21,144 bases of DNA from Didymodactylos carnosus (Eukaryota; Rotifera; Eurotatoria; Philodinida; Philodinidae): assembly GCA_905250885.1 (NCBI GenBank), contig CAJNOQ010003173.1, positions 1-21,144 on the forward strand, written 5' to 3'. Positions 8,681 through 17,902 of the stretch are shown here, in pieces (positions within the stretch are counted from its first letter, which is position 1; each line of letters opens with the position of its first letter). Below the pieces are notes generated by a model. That model was given only the letters and a program-made list of their open reading frames with translations, was not told the DNA's origin and made no database searches. The position numbers and the translations under genes are program-made.

Positions 8681-8854
8681 TTTTATATTGTCAATTGCAC
8701 CAAAAATGGGTGCCTTACATCCGATAAAATAAAGAGTTTAAAATAACTGTCGCTAGCGACCGACCTCAATGTTGTACCCACGATATACCTTTTTTAGACG
8801 AAGCCTGGTCCTACTCTATCCTGCGGTAGGTTAAGGGCGCCCTGCACATCTCTA
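8681..8854. mobile_element. Second, partial copy of the hAT MITE family, inverted
   Basis: Reading the minus strand from 8854 gives TAGAGATGTGCAGGG, then ACCAGGCTTCGTCTAAAAAA, CGCTAGCGACAGTTATTTTA and GCACCCATTTTTGGTGCAAT, colinear with the first 170 or so bases of the 7409-7641 copy at roughly 85% identity. Likeness stops near 8681 and no matching second end or duplication of the adjoining CAGTTATC was found. It is therefore truncated or an end of a longer family member. Together with the first copy it gives a 1.45-kb inverted arrangement. Confidence 0.75.
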
Positions 8855-9240
8855 CAGTTATCTTCTATCAAAACTTCATTCTCTATCGAAGTTGACTGTC
8901 AAATTGAATAATAATTGTACAACTGATGATGATGTATATAGAATTATATTTAATATATCATCATGGAAAATTTGTCATTTACCTGCTATAGACAAATCTG
9001 ATTTAAGATGGTTTGACATTGTCTAATATCGAACAGTTAACAACTGACACTTGTGATTTGAATATGTTGTATAAAGTATTTCAACTAATGCCGAACGTTC
9101 AAACATTAACAATACACAACCTTTTTAGATCTAGACCATTAACAGCTTATCATTCATGTTTGTCTTGTTCAAATTTAGCATGTTTAAGATTACATATACT
9201 GAACAAGTTTTATTTGAAGAAATGCATTTTTTACTATTAA
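8855..9240 (+). pseudogene. F-box/LRR-like pseudogene fragment
   Basis: Starting immediately after the MITE end at 8854, the plus strand is open from 8856 with LSKLHSLSKLTVKL and NISSWKICHLPAIDKSDLRW. Near 9012 the meaningful frame changes and continues to 9240 with LSNIEQLTTDTCDLNMLYKV, then FQLMPNVQTLTIHNLF and SNLACLRLHILNKFY. The spaced Leu/Ile/Asn pattern is leucine-rich-repeat-like and resembles the large F-box/LRR-like family I associate with bdelloid rotifers. No F-box is present; only an inner piece of the repeat region remains, broken by one frame change and cut on the left by the MITE. Family assignment is from memory of the pattern and moderate at best. Confidence 0.45.
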
Positions 9241-9383
9241 AAAAACTATTATAAGGCTCTGAAATATATAATCGCGTTAGAAAGAGCAACATATAATATA
9301 TTTTACCAAGTTATTAAGATACCCATCAAATTCATTTCAAAGATAGATTTTTTGATACACACCAGAATGAATGTCGCACATAA

Positions 9384-9554
9384 CCGACATGCGCTTATGT
9401 TTTTGGTCATTACTTTTCAATTGCTTGTAGCTTAGCTGCAGTTGAGCGAGAATTCAGCGTCGCTGACCAAATTGTTAATCAGCGTCGCTCAAGCTTAGAT
9501 CCATCGAGTGTCAACAACATATTATTTTTATGTTCACTCGAAAATAATAAATGA
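9384..9554 (+). pseudogene. hAT transposase C-terminal fragment
   Basis: A 56-codon open piece ends in TGA at 9552-9554. It contains AAVEREFSVADQIVNQRRSS followed by LDPSSVNNILFL, the conserved hAT C-terminal dimerisation motif (ERxFSxAG, then RRxxL, then the NxLFL helix). A full hAT transposase has about 600 residues, so more than 500 are missing; an in-frame stop lies just upstream at 9381-9383. Two MITEs of hAT type lie within 2 kb to the left, but nothing shows that this enzyme mobilised them. Confidence 0.85.
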
Positions 9555-9564
9555 AAAGGCTATC

Positions 9565-9640
9565 CATGGCGTGAAAATCGCCTAACTTTTGCTGATTTAG
9601 CGCGATAAATCGGCAAAAGTTAGGCGATTTTGACGGCATG
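9565..9640. repeat. 76-bp hairpin just downstream of the hAT relic
   Basis: Two 35-bp arms (9565-9599 and 9606-9640) pair with three mismatches around a 6-base loop GCGCGA. The inner 26 bp of each arm (9574-9599, 9606-9631) pair with one mismatch; the left begins AAAATCGCCTAACTTTTGC. It starts 11 bases after the transposase stop. It could be a tiny foldback element or a subterminal structure of the lost hAT element. Confidence 0.85.
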
Positions 9641-10535
9641 AGTAATCATGCGAACAAGACATTTCTTGTTTAGTTTCTTCTCCTTGTTCGGTTTGTTTTA
9701 TTTCATATTTCAAAGTTCTAGTCACATAAATGATATGTTCTGCTCAAGTGTTCCAGCTTGAGGCAGTATATCTTAAACAAACGTTGAATAAAATAATTAT
9801 CTTTCGTGTTCACATTACTTTCTGAAGAACAATCTCAACAAACAGCAGCAAGCAAGTACTGCGACAGTGTTGGCGACCATCGTTGTTCTTGCAAGGCAAG
9901 AGAAAAATGAGACACATTCCCAATTCTTAAATTTTTATTTTTAATCACTATCGTATTGTCTTGACGTGTGTAAGTTTGTCTGTCCGCTAATAACTTGTGT
10001 CCTAACGGATAGAGAGTAAGTCCTGCGTGCCGGGGCTAAAATGTATCCATGTGTGTTTTTTCGTTGTCTGCGTCTAAGTTTAGGAAACTATGGAAAACTA
10101 CTGCAAAACTGTTGAGAAACTGCAAGGAAACCGAAGAAAAGTGTAATCAAACAGAAGGACAAACTAGAGATTCTGAATGGAAGTTAAAAAAACTGGAGCA
10201 GACTTGGGAAATTCATGGAAAATCTTCTTGCCCACATAAATACTAACTGGAAATTCTACTCTGTCCTGAACCACACATTTCTATCTTCATTGGCGACTGC
10301 GATTTCCTTTACTACTCGCGATCGCTCTCATTTCGAAGACCAATAACAAGATTAGATCGGCAACACCAAAACTAATTTCTTGTCAGATTTCGAAAGAAAA
10401 AAGCCATATCTACGCTTAAATAATCGAAGCTACTTTTTAGTAAGTGTTTGTCCCGCTGCGCGCCTTCGGCACTTGTTTTGATTGCGCAGACCTTAAAACT
10501 CGATCCTTTCCTTAACCATTATTCCTATACATACG
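9641..10535. other. Intergenic stretch with weak coding scraps only
   Basis: A Lys/Glu-rich plus-strand frame at 10049-10246 (KETEEKCNQTEGQTRDSEWK) has no recognisable family and could be chance in purine-rich DNA. Around 10450-10490 lies a locally GC-rich motif, CCGCTGCGCGCCTTCGGC. I see no supported gene. Confidence 0.4.
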
Positions 10536-10553
10536 TATATATATATATATATA
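10536..10553. repeat. (TA)9 microsatellite
   Basis: Nine uninterrupted TA units lie between ACATACG and CGCGGC. Confidence 0.95.
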
Positions 10554-10768
10554 CGCGGCATAGATAATAGCCGCGACTACTAGTCAACGAAATGAAATGA
10601 AACAGCTTGCGAGGAATATAAGTAATTCCTGTTACTATAATTTTGCAAATGTGTCGAATGCAACAAACATTCTTCGATTCATGAATTTTTGTTCGATACT
10701 GCATTATTATTTTAGTACTTTGAAAATAAAACTATGTTCGTTGTGGATAAAATATTTGTTATTACTTT

Positions 10769-11578
10769 TTGTACGTTCAAATAAGTTTTAGTGTTGCGAG
10801 AAAGGACACTTGTACTACTGATCATGTAAAGCCGATCTCTGATTTGCAGCAAAAGCTACGGAATCTTTTCATTCCTCCACATCCAAACAAAGCAGCAAAC
10901 CTATACTCGATAGTTACCGCAAACGGTGAAGCTCAAGCTCACAATTCTCCTCAATTTCACAAGTCATGGCAACATATTTAACATTCATTCGAGGATTTGG
11001 GACATCATGCACGCATACACTTAACACCGATGAATTTATTGGTAAAGTCGTGCACAGGTGGTACGTTAACAGATTTCTTATAAAATCCAAGTATTGTGTA
11101 AATTCTTGCGTAATGGTTCTTGTCTTATCAAGCTTTTAGCTGTTTACAGTAGGTTTCGATGGATTTCTTCTAGTCTGCTTCGGTTTTTCTTACATTCCTG
11201 GAGATCGAAGTTGAAGCAAAAATGTTTGTATTTGAACAGTGTTCAAAGATATTAGCTGATTTTAAAACATCTGATTTAGTCAAACTCATTGATGATAAAA
11301 TTACGAAACTGTTGAAAGTCTTAAACAACATGTTCAATCAATTCGATCAGAGGATAGTTGCACATTGGATCTTAGAAGATGGGGAGCAAAGTTTGAACCG
11401 AATTCATAACGGTCTTATTTCGAAGGACACGTACCTACGCAATAAAAACTTTTTCTCAATAGCTTTCTAACTTTCTGAAAAACGCGTTTTACCGTTAGAT
11501 AGAGCAGATCATTGTGCATGTGTAGATGTTCTTGCGATATGGTACAAATCTGAGAAGAAAGTAAACGGTTCAAAAAAG
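10769..11578 (+). pseudogene. Decayed coding relics, possibly including a nucleotide cyclase piece
   Basis: A plus-strand frame at 10769-10981 (QKLRNLFIPPHPNKAANLYS) and a second at 11222-11470 have protein-like composition. The second reads DLVKLIDDKITKLLKVLNNM then FNQFDQRIVAH, which loosely resembles the catalytic-domain segment of class III adenylyl/guanylyl cyclases (ELVxLLNxLFxxFD). Shortly downstream, in another frame near 11495, LPLDRADHCACVDV recalls their RADHAxCCVEM-like segment. The metal-binding and GDCYY-type motifs are not visible, so this is only a hint. There is no intact gene here. Confidence 0.25.
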
Positions 11579-11589
11579 TAGATTTTTTA

Positions 11590-12270
11590 AAATCCTGTGG
11601 TAACTAAAAGTGTTATATCTACATCAACTGGAATTCAAACAAGACCCCACTCGCACAAAAGCATTCTCATATTGCCTGCCACACAACCTGAAATTTTAGT
11701 GGCAAACAAAATTGACCATGAGGAGTTATGAACTTTGTATTGTCAAAATTAGAGTGGACTCTTCGGTAACTTCCACGAAAAAATTGAGTGTTTTCAGCTC
11801 CTAACGTTTTCTAGTAATACAAATTGTCCACGTAACGCGATACTTCGCTGATCAAGTTTCTTTTTCATCGGAAAATCGATAGGAGCCCGTCATCAGACGT
11901 AGTTTTTCATGCTGATCACGAATTTGGCCTTTATTTTGAAAAAAAACTAAATTTTCGATTAAAGAATTTAAATTTAAAAGTTTTGAAAACGTCAATTTTA
12001 ATTTTCTGGCCTAGAGATTTTCGTAAAATAATTTTAAAAATATACTATCGAATAGAGAATCCAGGTCTCTACAAAATGGCTCGTTTTGTTTTGAGAAATA
12101 TTTCTCAGTCTAGGCACAAGGGCTGCTTGCAAGTTTGAACTCCTGACTCGATTCAAAAGCCTGAGGCACCTTTCGGAACTTGTTTGCAAGTGGAGTATCT
12201 TCAGGACGACTAGAAGTACTCAAGCTATAAATATGAAGTTGTTTGAAGAACGCTGAGTGCCCTAAGATGG
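11590..12270. other. Intergenic stretch, no gene seen
   Basis: This is AT-rich sequence without a supported frame on either strand. Several A/T runs lie near 11935-12000. Confidence 0.45.
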
Positions 12271-12271
12271 C

Positions 12272-12660
12272 GTGACAAAAAAATGCGTAGCAACGTTACG
12301 TTTGGTTTTTGCTTTTTTTACGCAAGTAAAAATAGTTAGAAGGAAATTTTTTTACCGCTGAAAAGCTCGTTCGATACTCTACAAAATTTGCTCTAAAGGC
12401 ATATCATTTGAGAACCAGTTTGGCAGGAAATTAGAACTTTAGCAAGAGCACTCCGACTTTAGGGTCTTTTTATATAACAACGTTACGCGACGAAAAAAAC
12501 TTTTGTCGAAGCTCCAGACCTCAAACAAAAAACTCTTTTTATAGCATACATAGAGTATGATGAGCTGTGTTGAATAGCGTCTAAACGAACTTTCTAGCTC
12601 TCAAACTTTCCGAGATAATCGAGAAAAACTGTGTCAAAAACGTAACAGCGTTACGTTTGG
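12272..12660 (+). repeat. Spaced direct repeats carrying AACGTTACG
   Basis: A roughly 30-bp sequence ending GTTACGTTTGG occurs at 12272-12305 and again, same orientation, at 12632-12660. A shorter ACAACGTTACG copy lies at 12477-12487 between them. The intervals are about 190 and 165 bp, suggesting an old tandem or a repeat with internal subrepeats. No coding potential is recognised. Confidence 0.55.
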
Positions 12661-13149
12661 ACAAGCCGAATAACAATATCATATTTGTAATCTGATATTA
12701 TCAGCGGTGACTTACGGTGACATTGAAATGACATGAACATACATAGTCAGCCATGCTGAATCTCGTGGCGATGCTCGTTTTTCGAAACCAATTCCAAAAC
12801 ATTGATGTTGCATTTTTAAGAGTCCTAGCTCGGTTTTCCCAATATCCTCCGAAAAATCGATTCTTAACAAATCTTGAAATCTTATTTGTTACATAAAGAG
12901 GCGCCGATGTCTTGGCTATTCTATGACGAACCAACTCTCTACATATTGTCAGTGAAAGACTATTTAAAAAATGACTTGCCTAGAAATCCAATGTATCTAA
13001 CAATGGGTTAAAATAATTGGTAATTAGTAACTTCCTAGGAAAGCAGATACAGGGTGTTGTTGTACCTGGAAATTTGTATTAAATGATATGATTTATACCC
13101 ATTGATCAAAGATAATGTTTTTCTAGAATAATGATCGATTTAACATTAT

Positions 13150-13655
13150 TCCCGTATATAACCAATCAAATTTGACAACTAAAATAGATAAATGTCGTCC
13201 GATATTGAATTATGCCGGCAACATTACTGCCAATTTCGGACAATCGGGTTGCGATTTCCGAAATTAACATAGAAATGTACTGCTTTCTTGTCATGGGTTG
13301 ATGATGTGCTGTTCTCTCGTACTGTAATGTATATTGGACTAAATGTCGGTGATATTTTTGATGATATTACTTACTTGTATCTTTCCTGAAATCATCTGGT
13401 GACTTCATTTTCCGAAACCTATGAGCAATCACGAACTCTATGATTTGAGTATTCACATCTGTAATATCTGTCTGACGTCTCAATCGCAATCGATTGTACA
13501 ATGATTATCACGTTTACGATCAAGGACAGTCTGAGTGAAAATGTTTGTTATACTGATGTTGATGGTGCTTGTTGACCAAAATTAGATCGTGATAATTGTG
13601 ACGAAACCGATGAATCTTGTGAATATGATACAGATGATGATTTGAACGTCTGAGT
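13150..13655 (+). pseudogene. Decayed Cys/Asp-rich coding relic, family unknown
   Basis: Short plus-strand stretches read like a secreted or extracellular protein: CRPILNYAGNITANFGQSGC near 13198-13257, and DNCDETDESCEYDTDDDLNV followed by TGA near 13593-13652. Stops and frame changes separate them, so this is not a working gene unless unseen introns exist. No family is recognised. The right end lies only about 30 bases before a repeat element. Confidence 0.3.
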
Positions 13656-13684
13656 AGTTTGATACCACTGTCATTTATGTTCTG

Positions 13685-14483
13685 CACTCTAAAAAAAAAA
13701 GCGTAGTTTAAAAAACTTTAAAGGGTTCAGGAAAATGACACCATACAGAACGAATAGGGGTTTAGGAGGTTACATAAAAAAGCGTTTAGGAGAAGATTTA
13801 GCAGTTCTTCAAAACCCTTTTTCGTTCTGTATGTAACATGGTGAAATCTATATGTCAATTACCTTAAGAAACACTTAATCTTAAGTATCAAAAGTAAAAG
13901 AACAAATACACTTTAAGATAACAGCGTCGTCATCATCTACACAAAGAAGAAAACCAGCTTTCATCATGCTCCTAAAGAGAAAACCGGGTAAAGCATGATG
14001 AAAGTAAAAACAATCATATTTTTACCATCGGAATGAGGCCTCGAGTACATTTTGAAGAAGCAGAGGAGAGGGCTGTCTGAAATGATAATACTATTGCGGA
14101 ATGTTTCGAAATATAAAGTGTATGATTAACTCTTCTAAAACAAATCTTTTGATTTTTGCCCAAACTGGAAAATCTTTCGCTACGTGAAAAACTAAAACAA
14201 ATATTTTCCTAAACCAAATGATGTTAGGGAAAAATTCTTTTGATTTTCACCAAAGCTAGAAAGCCCTTTGACTCTTTCTAAAGAACGCTTTTTTGTTTTT
14301 TGGTCAAATAGAAAACCCCTTTTGGTTTTTAAATACACCTTTTTCGGTTTAGGAAAAAGTTTCTAGTGAATGTTTGGTTATTAAACCCTTTTGGGTTTTG
14401 TAAAGTAGATACTAAACCATTTGTTTAGAACTGTTCTTCAAAACCCTTTCAGTTTTTCAAAATACGCTTTTTTTCAGAGAGTG
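13685..14483. mobile_element. 799-bp non-autonomous element with terminal inverted repeats
   Basis: The left end CACTCTAAAAAAAAAAGCGT and the inverted right end CACTCTCTGAAAAAAAGCGT are matching terminal repeats that continue for about 45 bp (AAAGGGTT). The interior is full of AACCCTTTTxGGTTTT-like subrepeats in both orientations. It also contains internal foldbacks: CTTTCATCATGCT (13958-13970) against AGCATGATGAAAG (13992-14004), and a pair around 13742-13765 and 13809-13835. There is no transposase. A 3-base CTG lies beside both ends, but that is too short to call a target duplication. The superfamily is unknown. Confidence 0.65.
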
Positions 14484-14574
14484 CTGATTATTAAGTTAAG
14501 AGATTTATCTTTTTATATAAGGTAAATTTTCTACATGTTCTTACCCAAGCAAAAATTGCCCAGCGGAAAAATCT

Positions 14575-14616
14575 ATGTTCTTGCTGGAGCATTGGGCAAT
14601 GCGCCAGCAAGAACAT
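14575..14616. repeat. 42-bp hairpin
   Basis: Arms ATGTTCTTGCTGG and CCAGCAAGAACAT (13 bp, perfect) continue, after one mismatch, into GCATTG/CAATGC with a two-base GG loop. It is a very strong local stem of 19 pairs with no gene context. Confidence 0.85.
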
Positions 14617-14737
14617 CTAGGTAAAAGAGTAAAAAATATTGACTTATCTAGATCTATCGGGTTGAATCCAATACCACACAACGCAAATCTCAATGTCTTG
14701 AGAAGCCAGAAAATAGGCAAGTGAAGCAGTGCTTGCT

Positions 14738-14971
14738 TACAGTAGTCTGGTGCGTGAACGCAGACAAAAAAAAATATGCTTATTTCGTGCACTTTTCGTT
14801 TTTGATCTACCTAACTTCATTGAATGAAAGTTCTGAGTTTAAACCAAAATCAAATAAGATTTCATCTCCGAATATCTCCGTACATGCGGTAGAGCCATTG
14901 GGTAGGTCAAAAACGAAAAGTGCACGAAATAAGCATATTTTTTTGTCTCCGTCCACGTACAGAGCACTGTA
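14738..14971. mobile_element. Tc1/mariner-like MITE, 230 bp, flanked by TA
   Basis: The element spans 14740-14969 and has TA on both sides. Terminal inverted repeats of about 75 bp begin CAGTAGTCTGGTGCGTGAAC on the left and CAGTGCTCTGTACGTGGACG on the right (inverted). They share ATGCTTATTTCGTGCACTTT then TCGTTTTTGA at near-perfect identity. CAGT ends with TA target sites fit Tc1/mariner. The interior of about 80 bp has no coding capacity. Apparent reading frames on both strands here are products of the inverted repeat. Confidence 0.7.
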
Positions 14972-15849
14972 TTGGAATAAATGTATTTATTGAAACACTG
15001 ACATATCCGTGCATTGACAATGATGTCTAGCTGTATTGTCTGAATCACGGAGTCAGCCAGATGCATGAACCACTTAATAGACGCTAAATGCATTGTTCAC
15101 AGCATTGCTCATGTAGATGCATAGGCAATGTTATGTCGTTATACCGAGAAAAACATTTATCTGTATTTAGATGCATCTAGATATCTCCATATTTGTCTAG
15201 ATACAATGTACGATGTCTCGATGGCTTTCTTTCTTGAAATAACATTTTCAACTTTTTGACTGTTCGACTTTTCAATTTTTTCAATAAAAGATACTGTCGA
15301 ATACGAATCCTTGAATACATAATTTCATGACTGCGCCTCTGCTAGTTGTTTCTTTGTGCCCTTGTTCACAGAGTTTATCAGTTAGCCTAGCTCAATCATT
15401 CTTTGTTAACTGAATGCACAATCTAACTCGACCGAAACTTTCAAACATTCGCTCATACTATCAGCTAAATTCAGATTTCTTCTTTTGCTGTTAGGGGTGA
15501 CACTTTCTCATTATTGTTGCTGTAATGGGTTACACAAATTCGTTAGCTGTTACCAGTGGGTGAAGGTTAGGGTGACGAATTTTTCTTACAATTAATAGTA
15601 AAAGATAACGGAATGTTACTTCTGGAAAAGCAACGGAAAAATATTGTTTTTGTTGAAATTTCATTCTTATGCTAGAAGATACGATTGCCGTTTTCAGATT
15701 TAAATTTACTCAATCTTACCGAGCGCTATAGGATTTCTACGGAAAGAATCGGATATATTCTTTTGCAAAGTAAAGCTTAAAAGGTGTCGAGGATCCATGA
15801 AAAAAGGTTTTCACACGTAAAATGCAGCGGTTTTTATGGGTGCTAATTG
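14972..15849. other. Intergenic stretch, no gene seen
   Basis: Short GCATTG and CAATG words recur between about 15010 and 15130, and TAGATGCATCTAGA near 15168 is a local palindrome. No coding region is supported on either strand. Confidence 0.45.
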
Positions 15850-15975
15850 ATCTGTAGTATATGATCTAACGACCAAAAAAGAAAAGTGCTTCCTTTCGTG
15901 ATTTTTCGTCGAATTTTTGGGACAGTTTTATTCTGCCTTAAGGGGGAGTCCTCCCATTTAGATTTTTCTCTAACG

Positions 15976-16524
15976 TTCCCAGTTTGTAGAGGACACTTCG
16001 AAGTATATGTCCTGAAGTTTTTTCGGCTTACTGACATTATCTGGCTGATAAAAAAATTAATTACTTAAAAATATATTGTTAAATTTTTCAACAAGGGATT
16101 ATTATTAAGAATTTCCTGTCCATCCTCCATTCATCACAAAAGCTTGGTTCTTGCTTAGATCGATAGGGAAATGTGTGGAGAATATTTATTACGAGAAAAT
16201 ATGCAAGAATTTTTGTTCTGTCCTTCCTGGTATTGACTAATCAGTACTAATTAACGTTAATTTAGCCTACTCTACTAGCATAAAGTCTTATTTGTAAAAT
16301 AGCAACGCAACGAAAAGATTCAAGCAATACCTCATCTAACAGAGAATTTCACGCGCTACAATATGGACTACCTTAAACATTTTAGAATTCGTTTTTGGTC
16401 GCTCGGTAAGTCGAAACTTTAACAATATTGTTTAAGTAATTAATTTTTGTCTCAGCCAAATAATTTCATTAAGCCGAAAAAACTTCCGACCATACACTTC
16501 GAAGTGTCCTCTACAAACCGGGAA
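15976..16524. repeat. Inverted repeat with about 115-bp arms
   Basis: Left arm 15976-16092 and right arm 16410-16524 are reverse complements at roughly 85% identity. They share GTTTGTAGAGGACACTTCGA, TTTTTTCGGCTTA and AAAAATTAATTACTTAAA. About 315 bp of AT-rich sequence lies between. Confidence 0.8.
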
Positions 16525-16570
16525 GGCTTGAAAAAAAAATTCAAAACTTGAAAATATCGCTGGTTTTTGG

Positions 16571-16931
16571 CTCACCGAAGATTTTTTTACCTAACCTTAC
16601 GACTAGTTTCGCCCGAACCAAGCATTTTGGAGCAAAACTCTGAGTGCAAAAGTTGTTCAGAATCGAATTTTGGAGCCCTTGACGAGAGCCTTTTTTAAAA
16701 TTTTCTGTTTCTGACTTTTAAATTAAATTTTAGGATTTTTAAAATTTTAAAATTTCGTATTTTTTAATTTAAAAATCAAAAACAAAAATTTTTAAAAAAA
16801 AAATTTTTAAGTTCTCGTCAGGGACTCCAAAATTCGATCCTGAACAACTTTTGCACTCAGAATTTTGCTTCAAAATGCTTGCTTCGAGAGAAACTAGCCG
16901 TAAGGCGAGGTGAAAAATACTTTTAGCTGAG
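16571..16931. repeat. 360-bp near-complete palindrome
   Basis: Left (from 16571) and right (to 16931) halves are inverted copies. They share GCAAAA, CTGAGTGCAAAAGTTGTTCA, TCGAATTTTGGAG and GACGAGA, and pairing continues through the A/T-rich centre near 16735-16765. Identity is about 85-90% by eye. This is a foldback element with almost no loop. Confidence 0.8.
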
Positions 16932-17386
16932 GTTTTCTCGGGAAGGCGAACGCTAAATTTCTGCGGCAAACTTCATTCGGGAACGATGAATAGGGTTTTT
17001 CCGTATACAAATTAATGTTCTCTATCGAACTACGCTAGAATCAACTCGTCATATCAAAAAATGAAGTTTTTATTGAAGTTTTAAAAATAGGGCAAAAAGC
17101 CCGAAAAAAACTTGTAAAAAACAAGTGCATTTAGACGATTACAAGCTCAATTTTATTTTGAATCGATAATTATTGATTAGAATTCTTTTGCAATGTATTT
17201 AAGGCAGAATAAAAATGCCCCAAAAATTCAACGGAATCCGTAGCAACGGCATCCTTTCATCGTTAGATCAATAGACTAATGCATACTATATCACAGAACT
17301 CCATTCTGTATGGATGATCAAGTAGTTTATCAACATAAACTTAAACGAAGGACGGTTTTTTACAAAAAAATGAAATAATAATAAAA

Positions 17387-17528
17387 CAGAGTCAGGCCGG
17401 GAGCCCGACTATTTAAATTGACCCATGAATCGCCTCAGCCCGGCCGAGCCCAAGAATAGCCTGGACCGAGACCACCCGCCCGCAAAATTTCAGACCGGGC
17501 CGGGCCAACCGGCCCGTTTCCTGCCCTG
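17387..17528. mobile_element. GC-rich block resembling a hAT element end
   Basis: The block is far richer in G+C than its surroundings and is packed with GGCCGGGCC-type words. Read on the minus strand it begins CAGGGCAGGAAACGGGCC, and the opposite end on the plus strand begins CAGAGTCAGGCCGGGAGCC. CAGGG-type ends with GC-rich subterminal repeats are common in non-autonomous hAT elements. No 8-bp duplication is present (TAATAAAA against TTTTGATC), so it is old, truncated or something else. Confidence 0.4.
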
Positions 17529-17814
17529 TTTTGATCAGCTTAAAAGCTGCCAAAACCGCGGCTGTTCTATTAGAAAATAGTGCAAAATTACATCGGTTAA
17601 CAAGTGTTTAATGTATCATGCTTTTCTAATCCGTGAAGTCCATAAAAAACTCCTAATATTTGGCATTTTTTTGTTCATTTTCAAGCATTGCTATATTTTT
17701 CTTGTGTGTGCCTCCAGTTAAGGTTTGTGATTGGAGTAACAAATCACTCTAGAGTTCTGCATGAGTTCTTTTGTAGAGCTAGAAAGATGTTGAGCTTTAA
17801 ACTGGAATTGTAAA
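17529..17814. other. Spacer downstream of the phosphate carrier gene
   Basis: I see nothing coding here. It includes the small palindrome AGCTTAAAAGCT near 17538. Confidence 0.4.
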
Positions 17815-17820
17815 TTTAAT
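17815..17820 (-). terminator. Possible ATTAAA poly(A) signal of the phosphate carrier gene
   Basis: The minus strand reads ATTAAA about 83 bases past the stop codon. It is the common variant of AATAAA, and no AATAAA was found closer. Confidence 0.35.
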
Positions 17821-17902
17821 TAAAAAAATAAAAAGAAGATAAAAACTAAAACTATAAAATTCTGTTTTGAACTAGATGGTGAATTATTTTCTTTGTGTTT
17901 TT

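Larger units (their letters stand above)
15850..17285. repeat. Outer arms of a 1.4-kb foldback region
   Basis: The left arm (about 15850-15942) and right arm (about 17198-17285) are inverted copies. They share TGATCTAACGA, GAATTTTTGGG and TTTTATTCTGCCTTAA in the same order, with small gaps. They enclose two further inverted repeats listed separately. Whether all three belong to one composite element is uncertain because their midpoints differ (about 16570, 16250 and 16750). Confidence 0.65.

Noticed and set aside
7409-8854. Single 1.45-kb hAT element
   Set aside because: The left copy has its own right end and matching 8-bp duplications at 7401 and 7642, so it is a separate insertion. The outer flanks GCTGACTT and CAGTTATC do not match.
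14721-15093. Overlapping plus and minus frames with a shared KKYAYFVHFSFL peptide
   Set aside because: They are explained by the inverted terminal repeats of the Tc1/mariner-like MITE.
15843-16068. Short frames on both strands
   Set aside because: They lie inside arms of the foldback region and have no protein likeness.
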